Below are positions 37,201 through 44,259 of a stretch of DNA of 64,000 nucleotides, piece by piece. The stretch is taken from contig CP136068.1 of NCBI GenBank assembly GCA_032622095.1, forward strand, positions 158,481,465-158,545,464. Reading direction: 5' to 3'. Below the pieces are notes generated by a model. The model had not been told where the DNA came from. It saw nothing but the letters and a program-made list of their open reading frames with translations, and ran no database searches. Both the position numbers and the translations under genes were made by a program. Position 1 is the first letter of the stretch; every line of letters starts with the position of its first letter. The DNA comes from Siphonodentalium dalli (lineage: Eukaryota > Mollusca > Scaphopoda > Gadilida > Siphonodentaliidae).

Positions 37201-38110
37201 GAGAATTATCATTCCTGACATGGAAGGCGTCGGACTGGTCCGCACCAGATATCCCATAATGCCCAAACATGCAGAAGGCAGCGCCGATTGGCGGGAACTT
37301 GACGCAGTCAAAGAAAACCCTGTGCCAATGCATTCTCTTATATATGCGAGTCGACCATAGGTCGCCTCGCATATATAAGAGAATGCATTGGCCCCACAAA
37401 TGTTATACTATTTTTTATAATTGTAAAAAAATGTAGGAAAAAATGATAAAAAAAATATAAAAAATTGTTAAAGAATGTAAGAACAAATTATGGAAATTGA
37501 TAAATAATGTAAGAAAAATGATAAAAAATGATACAATTGTAACAGAATGTAAGAAAAATTATGAAAATGATACAATTGTTAAAGAATGTAAGAAACAATT
37601 ATAAAAAAAATTATTTGCACAGGTGTGGTGAGAGAAGTGGTGGCATCCGGAACGAGAATTATCATTCCTGACATGGAAGGCGTCGGACTGGTCCGCACCA
37701 GATATCCCATAATGCCCATACATGCAGAAGGCAGCGCCGCCTGGCGGGAACTTGACGCAGTCAAAGAAATGCTTCTCAATCTCAACACTAACAAATACCT
37801 TCTGCACGAGCAGCCGAATTTCGTGTTGGGCGAGGATCCTACAGCAGGGTTGGTGCACATGCGAATACAGGACACGGTACAGATGGAGCCCGGTAATCAC
37901 CATCACGATGTTTACGTGTCCGCAGACGACCTCGGGACGGTAACTGATGGTGTGACGCGTATCACGGCATGGACTACGTCATCATTACAGCACCAACATG
38001 AAGTAGAAATCGGATATGACTTGAACGTGTCCAAATACAAGATATATACATGCGACGGTGTCAGCGTATGCTGGGATAAACATCCTAAAGTTCTGCTGTT
38101 TGTTGAGTAA
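22117..38110 (+). CDS. Secreted protein of unknown function, seven coding exons, 669 aa
   Basis: The gene model joins 22117-22265, 25361-25595, 28517-28799, 30848-31098, 31548-31847, 34414-34717 and 37623-38110. All introns are GT..AG, phases agree (2,0,1,0,0,1) and the total is 2010 nt including TAA. The product has a 17-residue signal peptide, a coiled coil (about residues 18-50), then a cysteine-poor body (seven Cys) with no domain I can name. The sequence style resembles an uncharacterised secreted family I associate with molluscs and amphioxus, which is recollection only. No enzymatic motif is visible. Introns are rich in transposons, and three junctions are tandemly amplified. An extra 5' untranslated exon is implied by the acceptor directly before the ATG. 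Substantial confidence in structure, none in function. Confidence 0.85.
22487..22942 (+). mobile_element. TTAAAG family 1, copy D (intron 1)
   Basis: The element is complete at 456 bp, from TTAAAGGCACTCAATCCGAT to GGATTGTGCATCTTTAA, with TTAA at both ends. It is the best-preserved copy and defines the terminal repeat. It lies in intron 1 of the secreted-protein gene. Confidence 0.85.
22943..24520. other. Intron 1 sequence without recognised genes
   Basis: No exon fits the flanking phases. A short hairpin (TTATTTTCAATGGAAAGGGA with its inverted copy) lies at about 23759-23829. Confidence 0.5.
24521..24681. repeat. 161-bp near-perfect palindrome in intron 1
   Basis: Arms start ATAAGGATTAACTGTCATGT and meet at AAAACCCGAAGGGTTTT. 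Only a couple of mismatches are visible. It is a fold-back element, or an intronic hairpin if transcribed. Confidence 0.9.
25361..25595 (+). CDS. Coding exon 2 of the secreted-protein gene
   Basis: The acceptor TCTATATTCAG ends at 25360 and the donor GAG|GTATAA follows 25595. It completes codon 50 (CG+A) and ends in phase 0 at residue 128. It contains GGTRPYYYESHTLDSVCQ and VEFRTRHNDYALKQPSTT, a tidy globular-protein composition. Local GC is clearly higher than in flanking intron, as expected of coding sequence. Confidence 0.88.
26389..26477. mobile_element. 89-bp miniature inverted-repeat element, copy 2
   Basis: It matches 11964-12051 across its length, with ends GTTACAATTCATTC and GAATTAATTGTAAC. 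Confidence 0.7.
26748..27274 (+). mobile_element. TTAAAG family 2 element, copy 2 (intron 2)
   Basis: The element is 527 bp from TTAAAGATGGATTATCTC to GAGATAATCCACCTTTAA and aligns end to end with 16859-17385. Both copies have the inner fold-back, so it is a property of the family. Confidence 0.85.
28517..28799 (+). CDS. Coding exon 3 of the secreted-protein gene
   Basis: The acceptor TCTTCTTTCTAG ends at 28516 and the donor ACAG|GTTAAT follows 28799. It starts in phase 0 and ends in phase 1, residues 129-222. It contains MPTLDEQIAEMREYFRAYK, FRPVLCYLEGAW and HHIDASSWFDLQEKL. Acidic and aromatic residues alternate as in a folded domain. No catalytic signature is recognised. Confidence 0.9.
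28968..29345 (+). mobile_element. TTAAAG family 3 element, copy 1 (intron 3)
   Basis: It starts TTAAAGTGATGTGAAACACC and ends near AATATGTCTTTAA, so TTAAAG..CTTTAA termini are again present. A shorter copy is at 33425-33650. No ORF. Confidence 0.65.
29540..29643. repeat. Fold-back repeat at the left edge of the next element
   Basis: TTATTCCGAAGGTTCTTTG recurs inverted as CAAAGATCC(TT)GGAATAA and CTTCGGAACAAAG. The palindrome-bearing element at 29644 begins immediately at its right end. Confidence 0.65.
29644..30017 (+). mobile_element. piggyBac-like palindrome element with ATAA flanks (intron 3)
   Basis: Ends CCCTTTACCCAACA and TGTTGGGTAAAGGG match the 400-bp family, but both flanks read ATAA instead of TTAA. 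Palindromes lie at 29674-29742 and 29797-29865. The length is about 374 bp because the AT spacer is shorter. Confidence 0.85.
30361..30800 (-). mobile_element. piggyBac-like palindrome element, inverted copy (intron 3)
   Basis: TTAA flanks lie at 30361-30364 and 30797-30800, with termini TTAACCCTTTACCCAACA and its complement. Palindromes are at 30521-30589 and 30702-30770. Its end lies only 47 bp before the exon 4 start at 30848. Confidence 0.88.
30848..31098 (+). CDS. Coding exon 4 of the secreted-protein gene
   Basis: The acceptor TTTTATTCAG ends at 30847 and the donor CTG|GTAAGT follows 31098, a consensus site. Residues 223-306. It contains NENYAYLPTTLADVLDGG, WNYRILCHQIQKDINL and ARMARDITLEEYTNSRAA. 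Phase 1 in, phase 0 out, matching both neighbours. Confidence 0.9.
31315..31404. repeat. 90-bp near-perfect palindrome in intron 4
   Basis: CACAGGCCCCTGGGGAAAAT recurs inverted as ATTTTCCCCAGGGGCCTGTG around a short TATACCGCATA centre. It occupies about a fifth of this 449-bp intron and would fold in the pre-mRNA. Confidence 0.95.
31548..31847 (+). CDS. Coding exon 5 of the secreted-protein gene
   Basis: The acceptor CTTCTTCTTCAG ends at 31547 and the donor AAG|GTTAGC follows 31847. It is exactly 100 codons, phase 0 on both sides, residues 307-406. It contains DDIMEEIPGKDNYPGVL, YRFRDGNEELNAGRYHRMY and GLTVRNRGFSDDNLFVSVT. A symmetric exon can be skipped without a frame change. Confidence 0.9.
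32597..33290. mobile_element. Short element with ACACTCTTATAACTAATGTG end, copy 2
   Basis: It shares its left end, the GTGTAAGAATCTACACAAAATG words and ATGTGTAGAAAT..CCCATTTAT..TGTGTA with 18820-19437. The right terminus has decayed. A 128-codon open frame at 32718-33104 lies wholly inside the element and shows no protein family. Confidence 0.6.
33425..33650 (+). mobile_element. TTAAAG family 3 element, copy 2 (intron 5)
   Basis: It matches both ends of 28968-29345 with an internal deletion, from TTAAAGTGATGTGAAACACT to AATATGTCTTTAA. Confidence 0.65.
33684..33745 (+). pseudogene. Decayed copy of the exon 6 acceptor and start
   Basis: AATTCAGGAAGAGACGTGCA, then CGCGTTACTCC and GTGCTATCCTACTGGAGTCT, match the true exon 6 start (ATTTCAGGTAGAGACATGTA and onward) with deletions that break the frame. 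It lies about 730 bp upstream of the true acceptor. Confidence 0.75.
34414..34717 (+). CDS. Coding exon 6 of the secreted-protein gene
   Basis: The acceptor CACTATATTTCAG ends at 34413. The first donor ACAG|GTGAGT follows 34717 and is a perfect consensus. Residues 407-507 plus one base. It contains SRVSYAIPLELVILTPLLSW, WPGGIDGKTVEVGGRNGG and ADTAKPLVGVLDQTG. The last ~35 bases of this exon and its donor are the unit amplified in the following array. If a later donor is used the frame stays open to 34914, so a few extended isoforms are possible. Confidence 0.88.
34718..36231 (+). repeat. Minisatellite of about 24 exon 6 donor copies (intron 6)
   Basis: Units of about 53-75 bp each contain GATACAGCCAAGCCACTAGT, GGAGTCCTCGATCAAACAG and GTGAGTCTC. 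These are the last ~35 coding bases of exon 6, the 5' splice site and ~25 intronic bases. About 24 donor positions are visible counting the real one, and nearly all keep GTGAGT; exceptions are about 35989 (GTGTGT) and 36053 (ATGAGT). The first donor is the one in phase with exon 7. Confidence 0.92.
36232..36385 (+). pseudogene. False exon 7 copy a, no acceptor
   Basis: It matches the first ~150 bases of exon 7 (TGTGGTGAGAGAAGTGGTGG onward) and is fused directly to the last unit of the donor array, so no AG acceptor precedes it. It ends at ..GTCAAATAAAACCCTGTG, where a 69-bp palindrome (36386-36450, slightly shortened) takes over. Confidence 0.88.
36386..36716. repeat. Palindrome and AT-rich spacer between false exons a and b
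   Basis: The palindrome at 36386-36450 is followed by repeated GTTAAAGAATGTAAGAAAAA motifs typical of the palindrome element. The stretch ends TTATTTGCACAG, which serves as an acceptor-like site before copy b. Confidence 0.85.
36717..36870 (+). pseudogene. False exon 7 copy b, with acceptor
   Basis: The acceptor-like TTATTTGCACAG ends at 36716, and about 150 bases match exon 7 in phase. The copy ends AAAGAAAACCCTGTGCG and runs into the palindrome at 36871-36939, where a TAG stop falls at the palindrome centre. Splicing here would replace most of the exon 7 C-terminus with a short tail. Confidence 0.88.
37170..37323 (+). pseudogene. False exon 7 copy c, with acceptor
   Basis: This is the same structure as copy b, 453 bp downstream and nearly identical, with the palindrome at 37324-37392 and a following AT spacer to 37622. 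The true exon 7 starts exactly 453 bp further on, so b, c and the true exon start form a regular tandem array. Confidence 0.88.
37623..38110 (+). CDS. Coding exon 7 and stop of the secreted-protein gene
   Basis: The acceptor TTATTTGCACAG ends at 37622. Residues 508-669, then TAA at 38108-38110. It contains ASGTRIIIPDMEGVGLVRT, YPIMPIHAEGSAAWREL, EPGNHHHDVYVSADDLG and two Cys near the C-terminus (TCDGVSVCW). Upstream of the acceptor there is no polypyrimidine tract; the sequence is purine-rich and resembles the AT spacer of the palindrome element. This is the only copy that reads through AAAGAAATGCTTCTC into the C-terminal half. Confidence 0.9.
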
Positions 38111-38235
38111 AAAAAAAGCACCATGAATTTCGTTAGTTATTCCTTATTCAAGAAAGTTCTGGGCAAATTTTCAACAATTCCTCGTAAATTATAGGCAAAG
38201 TCTGAAACTAAACGGAAGTTGTACAAAACAAGTCC

Positions 38236-38860
38236 ATGGTCATAAATGGCCACGGCCTGCATGGGCCAAACTTTTTGGTCCGAAAATATTTTGCGTTGAG
38301 TCAGAAAAGTGGGTCGAAATTCAGTTTTCATTCTGCTCGGGAACATTTAAGAAAATGTGGCACATTGTCCCATATTAATAAATGGGTACACGGGCCGGAA
38401 AGTTGTGGCCGACAATGTTTTAGGACGAGTCCGAAAAATTGGGTCGAAATTAAGTTTTCGCTCTGCTCGGTCAGGAAAATGCGGCAAATGACCATGAGAA
38501 CGTTCTTAGTAAGCTGAGACGAAAATTTTAGTAAAACAAATTGGGGTCAAAAATTCCGAAAATAAATTAATTTGTTCGAAACAATTTCAGAGTAAATGTA
38601 TGCCCACCTGGGCCAAACTGTTTAGGCCGACACAATTTTGAGTCGAAATTAATTTTTTACTCTGATCGGTCAGGAAATTTTGTAAAATGCGGCAAATGAC
38701 CACATGTTAATAAATGGCCACCTGGCCTGAAATGTTTTGGACGACCAAAATTTGGCCGAGTCCGAAAAAGTTTGACAAATTACGTTTTTACTCTGATCCG
38801 TCGGGAAAAGTTTGGAAAAGTCCAAAAATAAACAGAAATTGTCCAAAACAACTTCATCGC
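38236..38860 (+). repeat. Four decayed tandem units of 115-215 bp
   Basis: Units share AAATGGCCAC..GGGCC, AAACTTTTTGG.CCGA, GTCCGAAAAA.TTGG.TCGAAAT and TTT.(A/C/G)CTCTG(A/C)TC(G/C)GTC. Anchors lie near 38243, 38381, 38597 and 38712. Overlap with the probable 3' UTR of the secreted-protein gene is possible. Confidence 0.65.
38377..38382 (+). promoter_or_regulatory. Candidate poly(A) signal
   Basis: AATAAA lies 267 bp after the stop codon. A second AATAAA is at 38561. The choice between them cannot be settled from sequence. Confidence 0.3.
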
Positions 38861-39479
38861 ACACCATCTCATCGCACCCTACCACCTTTCCATCCAACCT
38901 GCGCCAATATTTCAGCCATCCCTCATTCCATTCCATCCACCCCTGCCATCATTCCATTCAATCACTTCATAATGTTATACCACCCCGGACACCATTCCAT
39001 TTCGTTGAAGTGACCGATAAATCATATGTATATATGTTTAATGATCTGTGTACCCTTAAAGATCGTTAACAACAGACTTGTATATTATCAATTATCAATA
39101 AGTATTTCACTCACTCGGTTTTCCGATATGTTGCTTTCGCCGTGGCAGGCCTTAGGGTTGCGGCCATTTTGAAAGCCATTTGATGGCCGCGATTGTATTA
39201 GTTTCTGTCCTGTCACTCTATTCGCTCCCATACTCTAATTCCACATAAACTGGTTTAACGGAGTAACACATATACCACAAGATATCGCATAATGACTTAT
39301 TTCGAAAGCTGTTGTAATTTACTATATAGACAACCATGTTGAATGCCATCTTGGATAACAAAGTTTTCCCAAAGCGGATTTTGGATATGTTATTCCTGAT
39401 ACTTTTTCAGACAAAACGAGACCAAAACTAGTACACTCCGCCGCTTTTCAAATAAGGGCCAGATCATGGTGTACGTGCA
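38861..39479. other. Unannotated spacer
   Basis: A CCATTCCATTC-rich low-complexity patch lies at 38880-39005. Nothing else is recognised. Confidence 0.4.
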
Positions 39480-40170
39480 TTCTTTTAAATATTTTGGAAC
39501 GTCTGTCTGTATGTATGTATGTATGTGTGTGTGTATGTATGTGTGTTATGAACTCGAAAGATGCCTACTTTGATCCGGGGAACAATATAGGCGGGTCCAA
39601 TTTCACGTGCGGCGGTGTCATTGACCTTGACCTCGCTCATATACGATCATATAGGTATATTTCTGGACCGATCGACCAATTCGACTCAAATTTGGTAGGC
39701 CTACTTTGATCCCGGGAACAATATCGGGGGGGGGGGTCAATTTCACGTGCGACCGTGTCCTTGACCTTGACCTCGCTCATATAGGCATGTGTCTGGCAAA
39801 GAAATCCCTAAATAGCCCAGACGAAGTCGGGCACATCAGCTAGTGTATGTATGTATGTGCTTATGTATGTGTGTGTTATAGACTCGAAAACTGCTCGAGC
39901 CGATCCGACTCAAATTGGTGTGTAGGCCTACTTTGATCCGGGGAACAATTTCACGTGCGACCGTGCCCTTGACCTTGACCTCGGTCATATACGCTCACAT
40001 AAATAGGCATGTTTCTGGACCTCAACCAATCCGACTCAAATTTGGTATGTAGGCCTACTTTGATCCCGGGAACAATATGGGTGAGTCCAATTTCACGTGC
40101 GACCGTGTCATTCGCCTTGCTCATATACGCTCATATAGGCATGTTTCCGGACCGATCGAACAATAATTTG
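39480..40170 (+). repeat. Repeats with GTATGTATG heads and nuclear-receptor half-sites
   Basis: Related units contain GCCTACTTTGATCC(C/G)GGGAAC, AATTTCACGTGCG.C.GTG, TTGACCTTGACCTCG and GACTCAAATTTGGTA. TGACCTTGACCT occurs at 39622, 39762 and 39970. The complement holds TCAAGGTCA, the consensus monomer site of ERR and NR5A nuclear receptors. CACGTG (E-box) is also repeated. Regulatory activity is only a possibility. Confidence 0.7.
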
Positions 40171-40340
40171 TCCAGACGCTGTATATTCTGCCCAGACCAG
40201 ACTAACTTCCGTACTTTTCAAGCGATGGTAAATCGGGCGAATTAAACCGTTCACCTATAAGTTGTTTTGTGTTAATAACAAGAAAATTTATCATATTTTG
40301 TCATTGCATAGATATATGTCGTCATTTCATACAATATGTT

Positions 40341-40460
40341 GGTCCCCTTGTGTCGAAATAGGACAGTCAGGTTTCTGAAATCCTTCTGACAAATCTCACA
40401 TGCATCTATACGACGTAGATTTAGGTTAATGTGGTATCTGAATTCGAAACGTTATATGAC
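40341..40460 (-). pseudogene. C2H2 zinc-finger remnant
   Basis: The complementary strand reads IDACEICQKDFRNLTVLFRH followed by K, a near-complete C2H2 finger (C-x2-C-x12-H with the last His degraded). Upstream, RYHINLNLR matches the tail of the remnant at 41041. There is no start and no array continuity, so it is a relic. Confidence 0.6.
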
Positions 40461-41030
40461 ATGCGCTTAGCATGGCATATAGTCAGCAATCTGCAGCTGA
40501 TGATGATCTTATCAAAACATTTTGGCATTGGGAGTAATTTTTTTTAATTTCTAATTTCTACTTTTGGCATTAAATGAAATCTTGTTTTTGTGGGGTACGT
40601 TCTTAAACTATTTTCAAAGTTCCAATAAACCGCTCCAGGATCCAGCTTCCACCTCAAAATTTATGTCATCAGAACGAGGAGCAATTTGTCTGCGAGAAAT
40701 TGGGACCTCGGTCATCATCATATTTAGCCTCGAATCTTCTTTAGTATGTCTAGCGCAGACAACCTCCCCTTTTTGACATCCATACATTTATGCACCACCT
40801 TCATTATGTGGGGAAATTATATGACGGATATGTTGTAAGCCATTATTTCTTTCACTCTACTTAATACGTTGACAAACGGAAAGGCCGCAAGGTCCGTCAG
40901 CCAGTGCTCCATTCTGACTTCTTATTGTCATTACGGAGGGATAGGTGTGATTTTCGTTACCCGGGCAAATGTTTTACCTTGTCAGGCACCCACTTACCTG
41001 TATATATATATTGGTTAACCTTTAAAAATA
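40461..41030. other. Spacer between zinc-finger remnants
   Basis: No exon is recognised. Confidence 0.4.
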
Positions 41031-41640
41031 CGACGTAGATTCAGGTTAATGTGGTATCTGAATTCCATTTCGGAACACAATTGTACGGCGTGTCTTCCGT
41101 GTGGATCCTCATATGGCAATCTAGGTCATTCCGTTTTCGGAATTCCTTCTGAAAAATATATTTATAATGGCTTTTCTCCCGTGTGGATCCTCGTATAAGA
41201 GTGCTTGTGTGACTAGTCTGTGTGTATAGTTTTCCCACATTCGGCGCACTCGTATATGGTCTAGAATTATCTTGTGACTCGCCAAGTGAGACTTCTGTTT
41301 GAATGATTTGTCGCATATACGTCACACACGTATGGTCAAAAATGGGTCCTCGTGTGAGACGTGAGAGCAGAAACATAGGAATGTTTTATCATCCTCTATA
41401 AACGGATGTGGTCTATCGTCCTCTCTATCTACACTGGTATGGTCTATCGTCCTCTCTACAAGCATGGATGCGGTCTTTCGTCATCTCTACGCGGATGCGG
41501 TCTCTTTCCCTCTGTACATGGATATGTGGTATCTCATCCTCGCGTATTCTTTCGTGGGTGATCAGCGCATCGTGATCTTGGTCGTCCCACATCGTCTCGT
41601 GTATAAATAATATTTCCCCGTAGTGCTGCATGAGGGATGG
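41031..41640 (-). pseudogene. Decayed C2H2 zinc-finger array
   Basis: On the minus strand, FQKEFRKRNDLDCHMRIHTE and DTPYNC (41041-41376) are a finger plus the HTGEKPY-type linker with several Cys lost. Repeats at 41394-41560 encode linker-like REDDRPYQC about every 42 bp without finger cores. The shared ATTCAGATACCACATTAACC segment links it to 40341-40460. Function as a DNA-binding protein is not credible. Confidence 0.6.
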
Positions 41641-41770
41641 CGCGACACGAATCAGTCGTTAACTTACGTTATGCTCATCACTTCACCCAATCGCGATAGA
41701 TGGTATAGAGTCGACAGTGTCCTGTATTTTTGTTTTATTAGGAGTTTGGGGAACGGACCCGGGAGGATTT

Positions 41771-41980
41771 GGAAGGGGCGAATTTCGCCCCTTCCCTACA
41801 ACCCACTTTGTATATTTTGGATGAGGGAATGGAATACATCACACATAACAGGGTGAACATGAAATGGAAATGATCTAATTTTTTTTTCTTTGGTTTCTTT
41901 TTCTTTCTTTCTGTTGATGTGTCCTGTATGGGCAGGGATAGTGATTTGGGGGGATCTTCGAAAGGGCCGAATGGCCCTTT
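41771..41980. repeat. Two short perfect hairpins in a duplicated module
   Basis: GGAAGGGGCGAATTTCGCCCCTTCC lies at 41771-41795 and AAAGGGCCGAATGGCCCTTT at 41961-41980. Each follows a TGTCCTGTAT word and a G-rich stretch, so the module seems duplicated. The role is unknown; it may be termini or a 3'-end hairpin of the neighbouring minus-strand ORF's element. Confidence 0.6.
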
Positions 41981-42042
41981 CCTTAACCCCTCATTTTCAG
42001 CTTTTAATTGATAAATACATATAAAAAAAAAAGAAGCAATTT

Positions 42043-42768
42043 TTATAGAGTTTTCATTTCTTCTTTTTTCTTGGGGTGTTGCTTTTCCCCGGAAGATGGA
42101 GGAGATGTCAATTGTTGTTGTCTCACAGGATGTTCTGTTGTCTTTTGATGTTCTTCCATGTCTCTTTTATATTTTTCTCTCGACTCCTCATTCAGCCTTC
42201 TAAGTTCTTCCAAGAAAATTTGATGTTCGGCTGCTTGTTCTTCTCTGTATTTGTTTTGTTCTTCGGTGAGCGACGCTGGCTCCTCGTGGTATCTCGGCGT
42301 CGCGGTGGTGGTGAAATCCGCTCCTAGTGAAAACTGGCAAGGTGGTGAATCCAGTGTCTCCGCCTGCCTCCGTGACGACAGCAGGGACCTCCGGCAGATC
42401 AACGGAGTCCCTGCTAGCTGGTGTGACGTCGTCGACGACCGGGTCAGCAACCAAGTGGGGGGGGGAGCTGGGCGTCTCTCAGCTCGCCCCTGTATCCATT
42501 TGGCTCTTCTCTCGGCGTCCCTTCTCTTCCTGGAGGGGGTCTTCTTTCTCTTCTGATCCCAGAGGTCCAGATCCCCGTACCGGATGGTAGGTCGCTGGTG
42601 GAATCCAGCTTCCGGTGTACCGCCAGCAGAGGGTACTACTGGAACAGTCCGGTACTCCATGGATAAACGCACATTGCCTCCCTTAGCCTGGGTAAGTGTC
42701 CAGCTAAGGATATCCACAATGCGCAGTTTATCCAAGGCAGCGACAGCGACAGATGGGATTAGCAACAT
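42043..42768 (-). CDS. Hypothetical basic, glutamate-rich protein, probably of mobile-element origin
   Basis: This 241-codon ORF is markedly more GC-rich than its surroundings. It contains KRKKTPSRKRRDAERRAKW, a basic motif type I associate with transposon-encoded proteins in invertebrate genomes, and a charged C-terminal half (EEQNKYREEQAAEHQIFLEE, RRLNEESREKYKRDMEEH) predicted to form a long helix. No catalytic domain, signal peptide or membrane segment is seen. The start at 42768 is the first ATG; an upstream exon is possible. It could equally be an exon of a decayed element. The opposite strand is also open in places, which lowers confidence. Confidence 0.4.
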   Translation of the reverse strand: MLLIPSVAVAALDKLRIVDILSWTLTQAKGGNVRLSMEYRTVPVVPSAGGTPEAGFHQRPTIRYGDLDLWDQKRKKTPSRKRRDAERRAKWIQGRAERRPAPPPTWLLTRSSTTSHQLAGTPLICRRSLLSSRRQAETLDSPPCQFSLGADFTTTATPRYHEEPASLTEEQNKYREEQAAEHQIFLEELRRLNEESREKYKRDMEEHQKTTEHPVRQQQLTSPPSSGEKQHPKKKEEMKTL

Positions 42769-43581
42769 AATCCCCTGCCAAGTCCAAATCAGCTCACGCC
42801 GGAATCGCTCGGGCGGCTAGGATCTTTTCAGATCGGCCACACAACTCACAAGCGATCCCGCTCAGCCGGCCGGAACAGCGACAAGTCATAGAGCGCAGAG
42901 CATGCACAACCTGCCCGCTCAACGGCTAGCCGAGGAATGATGTCCTGTATGATCTGGCTAAGAGCTTATATATACTAGTACATGTACAATTGGAAGTGAG
43001 ATATGTCAAGTTGAATTAAACAATGAGCGAAAGGTGTCAGGTAAGACGCGCTAATGCATTTAGAAAGTGTTAAATGGATTGAATATGGCAAATTGTGGTC
43101 AGGGAACTAATTAAGATGGTAGCTACCTAATAGCTACAGGTGACACCCATGCAATCTCGAGCTGGAACCCCCTAATGTGAAGTAGATTATTGAGGATCAA
43201 GTATTAACAAAGAGATATATGCCCCGTCGTTAGGCAGATTAGAGATACGTGGCACGATTAAGCCACGACCCACATGTCACAAACAACAAACATTTATCCC
43301 ACTCAAATAATACATGATCCTGTCAATTATTGGAGCGGTGTACTTTTTATTTGTTTTGGGGATATGAGGCAACTTCCCTGTAGTCATTCGTTATTTGTGG
43401 GGGGGGGGAAATCACATGTAAATTGACCCCAACCCAATTCATAATCCTAACTCATTGTTACGACTCTAGTCACTACATATACTCTCCATCTAGCTGAAAT
43501 TGGGACAACGTAATATTGAAGCTTCATCCCGAACAAACAGGTTTAAATAATACTTTGACGACAAAGCCAAGGGCAGCTATG
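42769..43581. other. GC-richer flank then AT-rich spacer
   Basis: 42769-42950 continues the high GC content of the ORF and may belong to the same element. The rest shows nothing recognisable apart from a G-run at about 43400. Confidence 0.4.
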
Positions 43582-43941
43582 TATCCCAGATAGCATGACA
43601 TGGTTGGGCCAACGTAATTTTGCTCATTTGGTCAACGTATTGGGCCTACGTTTGGCCAACGTTGGACGACATATACAGAGGGTTGGCCCAACGTTGGGCC
43701 AACGTTGATAACCAGACAACATGGTTGGCATAACGTTGGCCCAACGTTGGAAACTAAACCCATTGGTTGGCATAACGTTGACCCAATGGAGGGACAACGT
43801 TGGAACCTCAAACTAAATTGGTTGGCAATACGTTGGGCCAACCAAAGGCCAACAACGTCAACCCAACCAAACCGAATGCCAACCGTGCCGACATTATGCC
43901 AACGTTGCATGGTCCAACGTAGTCATGCGCTATCTGGGATA
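43582..43941. mobile_element. Short element with TATCCCAGATAGC ends and CCAACGTTGG interior
   Basis: The left end TATCCCAGATAGCATGAC and right end GCGCTATCTGGGATA are inverted repeats. The interior has many variants of the self-complementary TTGGGCCAACGTTGG, with period about 30-70 bp. The 92- and 115-codon frames inside are a by-product of this repetition. A non-autonomous DNA element is likely. Confidence 0.8.
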
Positions 43942-44140
43942 CATTGGAGAGGTTTAACATATTCTTATTCTCTTTTTTGTTGTCCCCGGCTTTCGGTACC
44001 AAGAACTGATAGAATAATTAATAATTTTATACAACACTCCAATACCAAATAGCTTATTTCTTGACTCTATGCGATGTGATTTCATTTGTATCATATTGTT
44101 GAGTTAATTTTCTAATTGCACAATATAACATCACATTGCT

Positions 44141-44230
44141 ACGGTGGCTGGTTTAGGACATGGTAAAAAAAGGGCTCACACGTTCGAACGTGCGAGCTGT
44201 TTTTTTACCATGTCATAAACCAGGCACCGT
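44141..44230. repeat. 90-bp hairpin left of the Ngaro element
   Basis: ACGGTGGCTGGTTTAGGACA pairs with TGTCATAAACCAGGCACCGT. GGTAAAAAAA..TTTTTTTACC and CACGTTCGAACGTG form the inner stem. Confidence 0.85.
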
Positions 44231-44259
44231 ACATTGCACCCCCCTCATATATTATAATG

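Noticed and set aside
36719-37360. Separate short genes in the false exon 7 copies
   Set aside because: They are truncated duplicates of exon 7 ending in palindrome sequence. Any expression would be as alternative exons.
36096-37906. Minus-strand ORFs across the exon 7 copies
   Set aside because: They are antisense shadows of the real + strand exon and its duplicates.
41781-41980. Histone-type 3' stem-loop
   Set aside because: The hairpins do not match the conserved histone mRNA stem-loop and no histone gene is nearby.
43632-44052. ORFs rich in NVGPTLCQP on both strands
   Set aside because: They are by-products of CCAACGTTGG repetition inside a short element.
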